Source of the DNA: Heligmosomoides polygyrus polygyrus
Taxonomy: Eukaryota > Nematoda > Chromadorea > Rhabditida > Heligmosomidae
Direction of reading: 5' to 3'
DNA: 64,000 bases
Assembly (NCBI GenBank): GCA_947396885.1
Contig: OX377206.1
Span: 91,819,960 to 91,883,959 of the forward strand
Translations under genes and position numbers: made by a program
In this document: piece after piece, positions 35,036-45,394 of the stretch
How the letters are laid out: each line of letters opens with the position of its first letter
How positions within the stretch are numbered: position 1 is the stretch's first letter
Notes under the pieces: model-generated
Database searches by the model: none
Told to the model about the DNA's origin: nothing
What the model saw: only the letters and a program-made list of their open reading frames with translations

Positions 35036-36196
35036 GTACTTCAAAATAAGCTCAACAACATTCTCGTAGTTAATTTATTGATAGGTGAATCAAATTCTGC
35101 GACAATTCCAACACCGTATTTGTCTGCGCGCGAGACTTCGACACTTTTGCCCGTATAAGGAACATTAACATTAAACAATTCAGTGGTTTATGAATACAGG
35201 AGAACACCGAGCATAGCATCTTTATCTAGTAAATGTAAAGAGAATTGACTACAGAAACCCGAACTCCCTCGCACCTTTTGTTGGACAGGGCGAGGGAAGC
35301 GAGATCGCCTTCAACGACGATGCCGCTGATCTCAAAACGAGTGGATATTATAATAAACCAGCGGTTCGGTTTATCAACGTGCTAACAGAGTGCCAGAAAG
35401 ATTCCGCAGCGGAGATAACAAACACCATGCATCTTTTATATGAGTTTATCTGCTTACACAGACAAGCAGTATTCGGAACATGCGGGCGAGATGCAGAACA
35501 TACAACGGTGGACAAAGAGTATGGATTATACAAGAACAATATACATGAGAGAATAGGACAGGGTTCGTCTTAAACAATTGCAATTATAAGTATGAGGGCT
35601 CTCGAAGAGTGTTAGCTTGATGTCTGAGGCAGGGTCACCACAATATTAGGATTATAAATCACAAGTTAGCGAGTCAGGCCTTACACAAGCACACGAGGTA
35701 CACATATATGTTACATGAAAGGGTTGTTGTAGAGGTCGTTGTTGGCGAAGGCGTGGGCGTCGAAGTTGTTGGCAAAGTGACTACTAAAAGCCAAATCAGC
35801 TCACACCTTTTTTGTGCGGGGCAAGTGAAGTAATGACCTGCGTGAACGGAAGATGATCACGTAGCGGAAATGACAACGGAACATAGAATTCGAAGATTTG
35901 TCGAGATATCATGTGTACCCTACATTGCATTCTATACATACACATGCAAGGGTACTTGAACAAGATGGCCTTAAAGAGTTACTGCACGAACGGATAATGG
36001 ACCCTGCAGCTCCAACTTATGCCTGGAGAGACGGTCTTGGCCGAGGAGAACTCCGACGTGCCAGCGTTGGGAAGATCGGCTCCCAAAGGACCGTCAGTCC
36101 CTTATATACGAGCGGTGGGTTTTCAGGCGTCCGACATGAGGCGAGGCGGTGGAAAAGTGCCAGCGTTTGCGTGTGGAGAAGAGATGCGGTTCTTGC

Positions 36197-36421
36197 TATA
36201 GTTGTGCTCTCGCGAAATTTTCGAGTATTCGAACGTTTTCGAATACCCGCAATTTTCGAGCATTCGAATTTCAAATATATTCGAACAACGCGATTTTTTG
36301 AACATTCGATTTCGGATATATTCGAAAAACGAGATTTTTTGAACACTCTATTTCGAATACGTAAATTCTAATAAAAATCATTCCATTCCCTATTCGAATA
36401 GGTCATTCGAGCACAACTATA
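36197..36421. mobile_element. TTCGAA-rich MITE, copy 3, with intact termini
   Basis: The left end TATAGTTGTGCTC (36197-36209) and right end GAGCACAACTATA (36409-36421) are exact inverses. The interior is filled with TTCGAA and ATTCGAAT palindromes. This copy defines the family; the others lie at 3-222, 28540-28860 and 58868-59058. Confidence 0.88.
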
Positions 36422-36692
36422 TTACCTGCGTATCCACAGATGGAGGGACAAGATCGTTTGTACCGGCGATACTCCGAATCGAGTGGAAATTAGGACTATA
36501 AATCGTAATTTAGCGGACCAGACATAACATGAAATACACAGACATATCAGTATCAACTATATTACCTGGGTATCCACAGATGGAGGGACAAGATCGTTTG
36601 TACCGGCGATACTCCGAACCGAGTGGAAATTAGAACTATAAATCGTAATTTAGCGGATCAAACATAACATGAAATACACAGACATATTAGTA
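36419..36692. repeat. Tandem duplication, about 138-bp unit x2
   Basis: TATTACCTGCGTATCCACAG and TATTACCTGGGTATCCACAG open two nearly identical units. Both contain GATCGTTTGTACCGGCGATA and end in AACATGAAATACACAGACAT. The first unit overlaps the end of the TTCGAA MITE. Confidence 0.93.
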
Positions 36693-37010
36693 TCGTCAGA
36701 GGAGCTGCTTTGGACGGCATCGTCGTCATGCACGAAGGCGTTGGATGGCGGCGTCTTCGCAGAGGTTGTCGGCGAAATTGTCCGTGAGGAGAGAGGAAGG
36801 GGGGAGGGACGTTATGGGCGACTACGTCATGCGTTAGCCCGGAGTGTTTGGGATAAGTTTGGGATCTCCTGTGATGGCCGAGCAGAGAATTGGGATCAGG
36901 CCACAACTCCCGCGCTTAACCTTACAGGAATTCACGTGCTCCCACTTTATCAACCTTAGCCAGAGTTGCAACTAGCCGATTTTGCGGTCCGCGAGACGTG
37001 GTAGGGAAAA
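36693..37010. repeat. Dispersed repeat R, copy 1
   Basis: Shares ATCTCCTGTGATGGC, GAATTCACGTGCTCCCACT and AGAGTTGCAACT in the same order and spacing with 43560-43890. It could be a decayed LTR. No termini or coding region are recognisable. Confidence 0.7.
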
Positions 37011-37239
37011 TTTAATGAAATTGACAGAAATCGGCATTGCGGCGACGTGAAGTATGCATGAGGCCTGACGTCGACTCGCGCTCTGACACCCGCTACTTCG
37101 CGATGACTGATTGAGGGCGAGAGTTCACAGATCGATCAGATTCCGTGCAACTACAGTGGATAACTTATTTAGAGGGTTTAAAAATGCTGTGTACTTAGAG
37201 AGTTATACTGATACCAATCCCAGATACTTCCATATCAGA

Positions 37240-37475
37240 AGTTCGAGCTCTATCTGATGGGCTGTACAAGAATGCTGGAAAACTGCCCTATAGATATATC
37301 CTGACGCAGGACCTCAGATAAAGGTTTCACGAACAATCAGGTACGATTTTTTATACTTTACTATCAAAATTTTAAGCTCTACCTGATGCGCTGTACAAAA
37401 ACGCTGAAAAAACTCCCCTATAGAGGTAGATGTTGACGAAGGCCTCAAGATAAAAACTGCACGAACAATGTAATT
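37240..37475. repeat. Local direct duplication, about 135-bp spacing
   Basis: AGCTCTATCTGATGGGCTGT...CACGAACAAT recurs as AGCTCTACCTGATGCGCTGT...CACGAACAAT. The unit is AT-rich and non-coding. Confidence 0.75.
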
Positions 37476-37859
37476 AGTAGAGGGGGATTCCTATTTTAGT
37501 TTTTTCATAATATTGCTCGGAATTTTCTTCAATCCTCAGCATCTTTATTAACCTTAGTAATACACAGAACGATATTTTTCGAGACTAAGTCTGAAGAAGT
37601 AAAAATTCATGGCAATTGAATTACATCAGTCAATATATCAAATCGTTTTGCCAGTGACCTGCTTTGACATCTTGGATCCAAATTTTCTCATTTCTCTGGC
37701 AGTCACTCGACTTCTACTGTAATGTCCAACTAACTTATAGAAAGAAATTCATCTTGAACACTATACAATTTGCTATTCATAGAATACCTTAATATTTTCC
37801 TATCAATAAGATTTCTTCTTTCGGCGCCACGCCATTCCATTATGAATGAGGAAAAACTT

Positions 37860-40206
37860 ATCTGGAGGAGCACTGTTATTTTGAGCAACAGCAAACATTT
37901 CGCCTTAATCTATGCACTGAAGGAGCTTTATAAATGCGGCCAATGCAGAGTGATAGTGACATTCAAGAAGTCTTTCAGAGTACTGTAATGGCTTATTGTT
38001 ATTCAGTATAATTTTACTTCGACTTACAGCTTGTGCTTTATCTAAGAAATGGTTCTGCTAGATTAATCGTTCGAAGCAACAAAATTTTCCATCTGCACAA
38101 CAGTCTTTGAGTGGCTCACTGAACATCTGGTTTTCTGATAACTTAAACATTGCAGATTATTCATTATGCGTACAATAATTCGTGATAGGTGGTAAAGCCA
38201 CCTTAGAAACTGCGTGTTGATAATGCCCTGCAGGAAACTTGGTACTGGTGGAATCTGAGTAGCACCCAACTTGCTTCGTAGCTCATTAGGCAGAAACAGT
38301 GTGCCTTTTATAACTGTCCACCAACGCGTTATTCTAGGATTACGCGACGGACCTATGCTTCGGAAGGTTGCAATGCAAAAATACTGATGTCACTTCCTTT
38401 CTAACCCTCAATGTGCTACCGCAGCCCTAGAGGGTCACTTCTTCTATTCCTGGATTGGGCGAAATGTTATGAACATCCTTCGATCTAGAGAACAGAATCA
38501 TCACTAAATCAAAACACCATCACAGCTCAGTGAAGGTACGTGATTACCTGGGGTTAGGAAATGATGTTATCACTGCGTTTACTGCTGCCTTCTCAAAATC
38601 CAAAACGATGCAAAAACTTTCACCTCTATGACCGGCCTGCTCTAATGTTTTTCTAAGGTGTCCGTAGATTCAGTTATATGTCCTTTCCGTTTTTTTGCTG
38701 TTACGGCGAACAGTACCGGGACTTCGAAACCTCCGTCGCAGACGCCGTTTACGCAGTAAAGCTGATATTGCCGTCTCACCATCAGCTCTTTATCTGTGGT
38801 GTGTAAACACCATCTGCTGTAATAGCTTGCAACCCTACTCTACAAGCTTCCTAAAGAGCTTCAATTAAGTGCGAGTCCGAGTGATCTACAATCAAATGAC
38901 GACATGCTTGGTTTGGTTTTCACTGAGTAGTAGAAGTGGAAGCTCTCATCACATTCCTATAGGAACATGCTTCCATCTGAGATTTTCTCGAGCTCTTCGG
39001 AGACAAACACCATAGAAGCGCGTCTGTCCTTACGAGAAGCCAAATTTCTAGAACAGGTCCACTTTGATAGCAACAGAGGATTCACGGTCTAAAATAATTA
39101 TCGTGAAAACTATTGCTTCCTATCATCAAAACTTCGCGCGAAATGCTCCACAAGCATTTCACTTTTCAACGAATCATCTGAATATTCACGTTGACAAAAT
39201 ATTACAATGTTACGGATACACTGCGCACTGGATGAGCTGTCTTCATTAATTTCTCGTAATTCATCAAGCCAGAGATGCTTGTTCGATTGTTTGGTGAAGC
39301 GGTCATCCCTTCTTATGACGTTCTCGTTCTTACGGAGTAGTTCAAAATACAGTAGATCCCATTTTCCAGTAATTTAATTGACACCTTGTATAGTATTCGC
39401 TCCGTACTTTCTTCAACATATGGACGTGGTGAGAAACGATGAGCAATGGAACATGGGTCAATCTGAAACTCATCGGCATTCACATATTATGAAGATGTAG
39501 GAATGTATTATGAGAAGCTGTACTGCTTACTTTTGCTGTAGTGCGGGCTTCTTCTGCCTCACAGAAGGAGCAACGGTATACATCTTCGCTCTTGCTACTT
39601 CGTTGAAAGAAAATCGTATAAGCCATTATAACTATCGTGTTACTGAATTAAGTACATACATCAGATAAGCAGTAATGTTGTTTATTTGAAAGAAACACTA
39701 CCTGGAGTGCGATAGAGTAGTCCATTCTTGATTCGGCGTTTTGCGAATATTCTCCTACCTTTGTATGTATTGTACAACTGTGTTGCACAAATGAGGTGAT
39801 GGAAAGGGAGGTGTGGTGAGGGAGCTGGCCTTCCCTCTCGCGGGGAGCAGGCGAGATCGGACAAGCCTCAGGTGTGGGGGACTTGGACAAGACTTTCGTA
39901 GTAGGGTGCCGCTATCGCCCTCTCTTTGTAGTTCAACTTCTCCTACCTCTTCGTAGGTAGCTGCGAACGTATCACAGTAGCACAAAATTCAAGAAGAAGA
40001 CCTAATGAACAATTATTTGGATAACAAATATTCATATCCTTACCTTCTGGGATTCAGATAGTTCTATTTAAGCTTCGCGTCGAATATCTACATAATCGTT
40101 ATTGTCTGCTTCTCTCAACTCGTTCTGCTATCCTGAATGCCTCCACTTCCAGGGTTGGGATCCGGCGATTCATCGCATCGAGAGCACGCTGTCGGGTGTT
40201 ATAGTT
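37860..40206 (-). pseudogene. Decayed MULE (Mutator-like) transposase gene
   Basis: The minus strand yields a broken MULE transposase. An exon-like N-terminal segment, RQRALDAMNRRIPTLEVEAF, lies at 40106-40206. EDVYRCSFCEAEEARTT near 39545-39590 may be a FLYWCH-like zinc-binding part. Then come FQIDPCSIAHRFSPRPYVEE, KHLWLDELREINEDSSSS and LQAITADGVYTPQ. The MULE core reads QYQLYCVNGVCDGGFEVPVL near 38750, GESFCIVLDFEKAAVNAVI near 38600 and RWWTVIKGTLFLPNELRSKL near 38300. The C-terminal tail has HSALAAFIKLLQCID near 37900. Some gaps may be introns, but in-frame stops and frame changes inside the core show it is not functional. Such enzymes mobilise TIR elements; no matching TIRs were seen around it. 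Confidence 0.85.
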
Positions 40207-40539
40207 CTGACACATATAGAAAAAGCGAATATAAATAAATTTCAATTTAGAAAAATAATACTAAACTTTATTTGAAACAGTAAATTTCATCTTCTCTTGT
40301 AACGTGCCTGTCCATTTCCGGACTATCACAAAAACAAGATATAGTGCATAAATACCCCAGTATTGGAATTTATCAACTATTATGTGATACTGTCATACTA
40401 CGAAATGCACTTAGCCCAAGCGGCAGCCGATTTCCATGCCTACTCCACTGATTGTCGGAATGTTAAAGTCATCTAGTAAAAGACAGAGATAAGGAAAAGC
40501 TGGGAGGTCACTTATGCATTTACATAGCCGCTTATATTT

Positions 40540-41050
40540 TTTTTTGCCATGCATTTTGAATAGAGATAGACCGCTACGACTCCTAAGGACTTGGTGATGG
40601 GCTCTGCGCTTTGACCGGGCGTCGGGCTGTCATAGCGCCAGATGGACTTCTGACTTGGCCTGCTGCTTCTGGTCGTCGTCGTCCTTTGACGTGGACCATC
40701 TTGAGAGTCGTACTGTCGACGGTGACCCGGATCTTGACCAAGCCTCGCTTCGTGGTGAGCGGTGGAATATTGCTCTTTTCTGAGAGTCCATGCTGTCAAT
40801 TCGCTTCCTTTCATACAGTGGCTCGCACTGGATGTGCGGTCTGGGAGCAATGGTGAAACGTGGGCTTTCTCTACCTGAGACCGTGTGTTGGCCCATGCCT
40901 CTGGCAGGAATCCATCACCTTCGTCCACGTGACAGGCCCAAGTACACCATTGTGCGAGGAGGTGACGGAAGGGAGCGCGTTCGTGAATGCCATTGTTTCA
41001 ATACAATTGCGCTCGACGAAGGCGTTTGGCTTGGAGCAGACATCCCATCC
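40540..41050 (-). other. GC-rich, coding-like minus-strand segment ending in an A-run
   Basis: Unlike its AT-rich surroundings, this stretch is GC-rich. It has partly open minus-strand frames (for example PSVTSSHNGVLGPVTWTKVM, and after stops VKIRVTVDSTTLKMVHVKG). It ends on the minus strand in nine consecutive A near 40545. That pattern fits a processed pseudogene or the 3' end of a LINE. No family was recognised and no target-site duplication was found. Confidence 0.35.
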
Positions 41051-41269
41051 TAGCGTAGTAGTAGTTACATAACGGCGGCGACTTACTGGTGGTAGGTCGT
41101 GAAGTTAAAGAAGTGAGCTACTTCGAGAACGTGAGGAGTTTATATGCACTTCGAGAATGAGTGGTGGAAGTGTAGCGGAGATATTAATGATCAGCGCATT
41201 TAGAAGTTTTTAGGGCTGTGGGGCAACAGACGCGGTACCGTTTTGCATGTGGTGGATTGTAATAAACCA

Positions 41270-42440
41270 GCGGCTCGGTTTATTAACGTGCTAAAGAAGT
41301 TGCAGAAGGCGCGATCCCGTAGCGGAAATAACAAACACCATGCTTCTTCTATATTCATCTTCATACATAGGCATACTAAAATATTCGGAACATGCGGATA
41401 AGATACTGTAACGCCCCTACCCCAGAGTTCCCCATCAGTGATGGTACCAGATCCTTCCGTTTATAATGGGGATCTCTGGGAGGCGTCAACTTGGTGATTG
41501 AGAGGCAAACGCGGGTTGAGTTCCTTGGCTCAGACGACGTTCCTTAGTTCCTTAGCGCCGATCGGAGAGCTACAGTCGTGGCATCCAAGTTTCCTCATGG
41601 AGTCTAATAAACTGGGGTTAACATAATCTTTATAGAATTATTCAAGAAAATCTTTATAGAATTATTCAAGAACCTTTTCCAATCTATTTATTCCCAACGA
41701 CATTGACGCCTTAAGCCACTATAGAGAAACCGGCATTCCAAATTCTAGGTAAACATTGGGTTAACCAAAGGGAAAAGAGATAAGAAGAGAAGAGGCCGAG
41801 CGTTCATGATAAGAAAACAAGGTTGCATGAGGAGAACGATACGAGGGCAGATGAAGAAGAAAAGAGAGCCATGGCGAATAGGAAGAAGGAAACGGAGTGG
41901 CGGCAGAGGTCGGGAGCCTGGCTCCCCGTCGTTCCCATCGCGGCTTCTGAGGGTTCTTTTATTCTGATTTTTATCATATGTCGACGGTCCGCGGTGTTGT
42001 CACTTGTCCTCCATTCATTGCGACGGTTCCCAGCGGTTTGAAGTGTTAACCCGTCGTCCCAGCATTTGTGAATGGCAGTTGTGATTCGTTGGCAGGCTTA
42101 ATTGGTTTTCCGTCTTATGAAGTGTCAGCGTGGGTTTGAATCGCGAGTGCATGAATAGGTGTTTACGTCCATATCAGGATATTACTTCCGTCGTCCTTTT
42201 CTCGATATTTCTGTGTACTTCCATCATCCTCGTTGGATACGTCTACATTGTACTTACAATACCAAATATACAAAGCGTGAACACAGAGTATGAATTATAT
42301 GAGAAAAATATTCATGAGGAGTAGGACAGGGTTCATCTTAAACAACTACAATTCTAAGTACGAGGCAAGATACATATAGGATGACCTACGGTGGAGAGGA
42401 TAGGAAGAGGAGCACGGGGAAATGGTACAGATAAAATTCG
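41270..42440. repeat. Third, diverged copy of duplication sequence, interrupted
   Basis: 41270-41406 matches 27482-27625 (AATAAACCAGCGGCTCGGTT, ATAACAAACACCATGC). 42263-42440 matches 27640-27780 (ACACAGAGTATGAATTATA, GATGACCTACGGTGGAGA). The two parts are separated by a solo LTR. This is an older member of the same repeat family as copies A and B. Confidence 0.85.
41407..42258 (+). mobile_element. Solo LTR (852 bp)
   Basis: The insertion starts TGTAACGCCCCTACCCC and ends TTGTACTTACA, giving the TG...CA ends of a retrotransposon LTR. It is flanked by ATAC on both sides (41403-41406 and 42259-42262), a perfect 4-bp target duplication. The flanking repeat becomes continuous when the insert is removed. 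An AATAAA lies near 41606. No internal domain or second LTR is present, so it probably arose by LTR-LTR recombination. Orientation is uncertain because TG...CA ends are symmetric. Confidence 0.87.
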
Positions 42441-43130
42441 GAGTATGGCGCTATGAGGTGCTAAACGGAGATGCTGTAATTAATTTCCATAATTAGTCAC
42501 AGAGACCTCTGTTCCTTATGTCCTTGTAAGAGTTAGAGAACATATTCAGAATATCGCTTCCCTATCAAGTCGAGGAGAAGGATTCATGAGGCGTTTCTAT
42601 TCTGTCTCTATAGTTAACGCCGAATGAAGCGTTTTATGGAAAAAGTTGAGTGGAAGCCTCCCTTTGACACAGAAGAGTCCTCATGGAATTTGATAACAAG
42701 AATTAGTGGCGGGAGGGCCGGATTCTAGGCTTGGTATTTTCAACATATCGGCAACAGACGCATAGAATGATTCATTAGCTGAAATGGAATGTCGATTGTA
42801 GATTCAAATTCTAAAAGCCGGGAATGTAAAACGTAGGATGTAGATTTTCAATCGGAACCTCCACCCTCCTTAAATGCTGCCTGCATTACTATTTCGGCAT
42901 CTGCTTCCTTGACTAACCTTAAATATGGTTTTTAAATCCTTCAGGTTTACCGTAGAAAGAGGTGAAAAGGCTGAACTTACAATAACTGACTGACGTTGGG
43001 ATGCAGCTTCTTCTGTCTTTTTAGATATTGTATTTTCGCCGAGGTCGCCGTTTTAAAAGACGATTGCGAAAGACGCACGGGAAAATGGTACAGATAAAGT
43101 TCGGAGTATGGCGCTATGAGGTGCTAAACT
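42411..43130. repeat. Pair of 55-bp direct repeats about 665 bp apart
   Basis: GCACGGGGAAATGGTACAGA...TATGGCGCTATGAGGTGCTA at 42411-42465 recurs at 43076-43130 with about two differences. The intervening sequence is unassigned. It could be a retroelement fragment with short terminal repeats or a local duplication. Confidence 0.6.
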
Positions 43131-43559
43131 TTTGTTAGTAGTTGAGGCTGTTAATATGTGACATTTCTTGAAAAACTAAGATTTTTCTGCATTAATAATT
43201 GGGCACAATTTGATCATTACAGCGCTTATTTGGGCACCATCATTATTATTCCATTGAATAAATGTACTGTACGAAGTGTGGTGCGACTCGACCGATACTT
43301 CATTTGTTGCTCAGAAATAAAGATGTGAGATTTTATTTAATTTCTGGTTGGCCTCGTGCTAGAGGTAGCAATTAATGCGCTTTTTAGGGGAGGGGGGGGG
43401 GGGGGGCGCCAACAACACGCAGCCGGCCACCCAGACGTTGTTTTGTACCCTTCTTTTATACCCGGATCCTCGAGTAACATGTGGCACGGAACGCGGCTGG
43501 CTGCTCTAGAACTCCCAGCAGGCCCGGGATGGCGGTGGTTTGGTGGAGACTAAGCTACT

Positions 43560-43890
43560 TAGACGCCGTCAACCGTTTATTTTAGACTGACGGCCCTGCG
43601 GTCCTGTTTTCGGCAGAGGTGCCATTGGTCCCGCCCCTTTTGAGCGGAGGGCCAAGAGATTTTGGCGATTTCCGGAACAGGGGGGGGAGGACGTTGTGGC
43701 GATTGCGTCGAACGTGAGTTCTCGGCCCCGTTTGGAGTCAGGTATCTCCTGTGATGGCAGAGCACAAAATTGTGTCCGAGGCCAGAATTCCCGCACTTAA
43801 CCTCACAGGAGTTCACGTGCTCCCACTATATGAACGTTAAGCAGAGTTGCAACTGAGCCGCTTTTGCAGCTCGGGAGACGGTGTAGGAGA
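43560..43890. repeat. Dispersed repeat R, copy 2
   Basis: Diverged counterpart of 36693-37010, with TATCTCCTGTGATGGCAGAG, GTTCACGTGCTCCCACTA and GCAGAGTTGCAACT. It is preceded by a 15-base G run at 43392-43406. Confidence 0.7.
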
Positions 43891-44337
43891 AGCGCTGCAA
43901 CGGCTGGAGTAGTAGCCGCCATGTCGATTCGCTTGCAGTGAACATCATTTAACATTTATTAAACACAATTGAACACAATACGACCAGCAACGAAGGAAAA
44001 CACAAAAGGGAACAACATAACAACAGGAGGAGAAGGGATATGACATTGTGGAGTCGTGCGCCCCAAAATCGCCGGTTTGGTTTACTTCATAGCCTCCACC
44101 CTCATGACAGCTTTCTCAATAACCTCTACTCGGAATGCAAGTGCACGGAGCACTGATGAATCTGATGAGTAGTTGTGACTGTCGAGCGTTGAGCATAGAT
44201 CTCCAATATGTCTCATTGTCGAATAAGTTCCTTTTAGAAGTGCCCGCTCTGAGGTAAAAATGATAAATAAAGCACTTGCACTGATTTTTTTTCGCTAAAA
44301 CTACAAAACATTAGATTCAGAAATTTTTAGAACATAT
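43891..44337. other. No recognised feature
   Basis: AT-rich stretch without a supported exon. It may contain upstream LINE sequence too decayed to read. Confidence 0.4.
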
Positions 44338-44624
44338 CAAGTCAAAATCAAGGATCAATACTCCAAGGTATTTCACGCATTTAGCGGCGTCCCTCAAGGA
44401 CGGTCAAGTTCTGAAAAAGGACGATGAAGTTCGAGGTCTGGGTTACACTATAATGAGCGACCTTTGCTTTTCTAAGCATTGCAGAATGCTGGTGGGAAAG
44501 GCCAGTTACGTTTATATAGCATCTTCAAGGTGTTAAAATCTAATATCCCCAAGGTTTATATAAAAGCCTTTGAAAGCTATGTACGTCCTATCGTCGAAGC
44601 TGGTACAACTGTCTTCAATCCAAC
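44338..44624 (+). pseudogene. CR1/Jockey-like LINE reverse transcriptase, 5' fragment
   Basis: Reads VKIKDQYSKVFHAFSGVPQG, the reverse transcriptase GVPQG motif. After a deletion that removes the catalytic FADD block, it continues with VRGLGYTIMSDLCFSKHC and, one frame over, SIFKVLKSNIPKVYIKAFES and YVRPIVEAGTTVFNP. It then stops abruptly at 44624, where the LTR element begins, and resumes at 48949. Confidence 0.88.
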
Positions 44625-44827
44625 TGTAGCGGGTTATGCTAACTGTAGAATTTGTACCCCTTTCGAGGTACATGGCGATTCAGTGGATAAATATTTATTC
44701 GAGGACGTACCATCCGAGTCGAGGCGCTGCTGAAGACTGATCGCGAGGTTTGGGTCGGCCGCGGGCCAATCGCTTGCTTGCGGACCGCCACATGATTTAC
44801 GGAGGGTCGTGACCTTTGTACACGACA
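44625..44827 (-). repeat. LTR (left copy) of the satellite-bearing element
   Basis: Begins TGTAGCGGGTTATGC and ends TACACGACA on the plus strand. It matches 48744-48943 along its length with scattered substitutions and short indels, so the element is not a brand-new insertion. Read on the minus strand it contains AATAAATATT, a possible poly(A) signal. Confidence 0.88.
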
Positions 44828-45394
44828 CTCCTGGCACAACAACTAAACAAAAACAAATACAATATAGCAATTTAATTTTAGATCGTTTTGAAGGGCCCTT
44901 TCCATAAGGCATAGACGGGACATTGACCTGACGAGCGTAGACGACGTAGGCGAGTGACGCTGTCCGACGGCGTTGACCCCGTATTTGACGGGTTGGGTGA
45001 ACGAGTGGTAGAGAGTAGACGAGAGTCGGCGTCCGAACGCTTGAGTAGAATAGTTTGAGGCGATATGCACCAAAATGCGGCGGGTTATGCCAACTGTAGA
45101 ATTTGTACCCCTTTCGAGGTACACGGTGATTCACGGTGGTTTCCATAAGGCGTGGGCGGGACATTGACCTGACGAGCGTAGACGACGTAAGCGGGTGACA
45201 CTGTCCGACGGGGTGACTCCGGTATTTGACGAGATCGATGAACGAGTGGTAGAAAGTAGGCGAAATACTTGGAGGTTAGCGTCCCCAAGCTTTGGGCGGT
45301 AAACTTGATTGGGTTTCTGTGGAAGGTGGATGCCTTTTTTTGGTCACTTAGCGCCTTTCTCACACCCGATGCGCTTTATTTGCGCTTTATCCAA

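Larger units (their letters stand above)
30935..36362. repeat. Segmental duplication, copy B (about 5.4 kb)
   Basis: Collinear with copy A (23975-28720). Two major differences explain the length: a 920-bp Tc1/mariner-type insertion (33392-34311) and the absence of about 215 bp present in A at 27725-27940. Similarity by eye is in the mid-90s percent range over long stretches, which suggests a fairly recent event. Both copies end in a TTCGAA array. Confidence 0.95.

Noticed and set aside
40611..40856. Plus-strand 81-codon open frame
   Set aside because: The minus strand of the same GC-rich block is at least as coding-like, and neither has a recognisable domain.
44634..45164. 176-codon minus-strand open frame as a retroelement protein
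   Set aside because: It runs through the LTR and a duplicated leader. It has no gag or polymerase motif and exists in two shifted versions of the same DNA.
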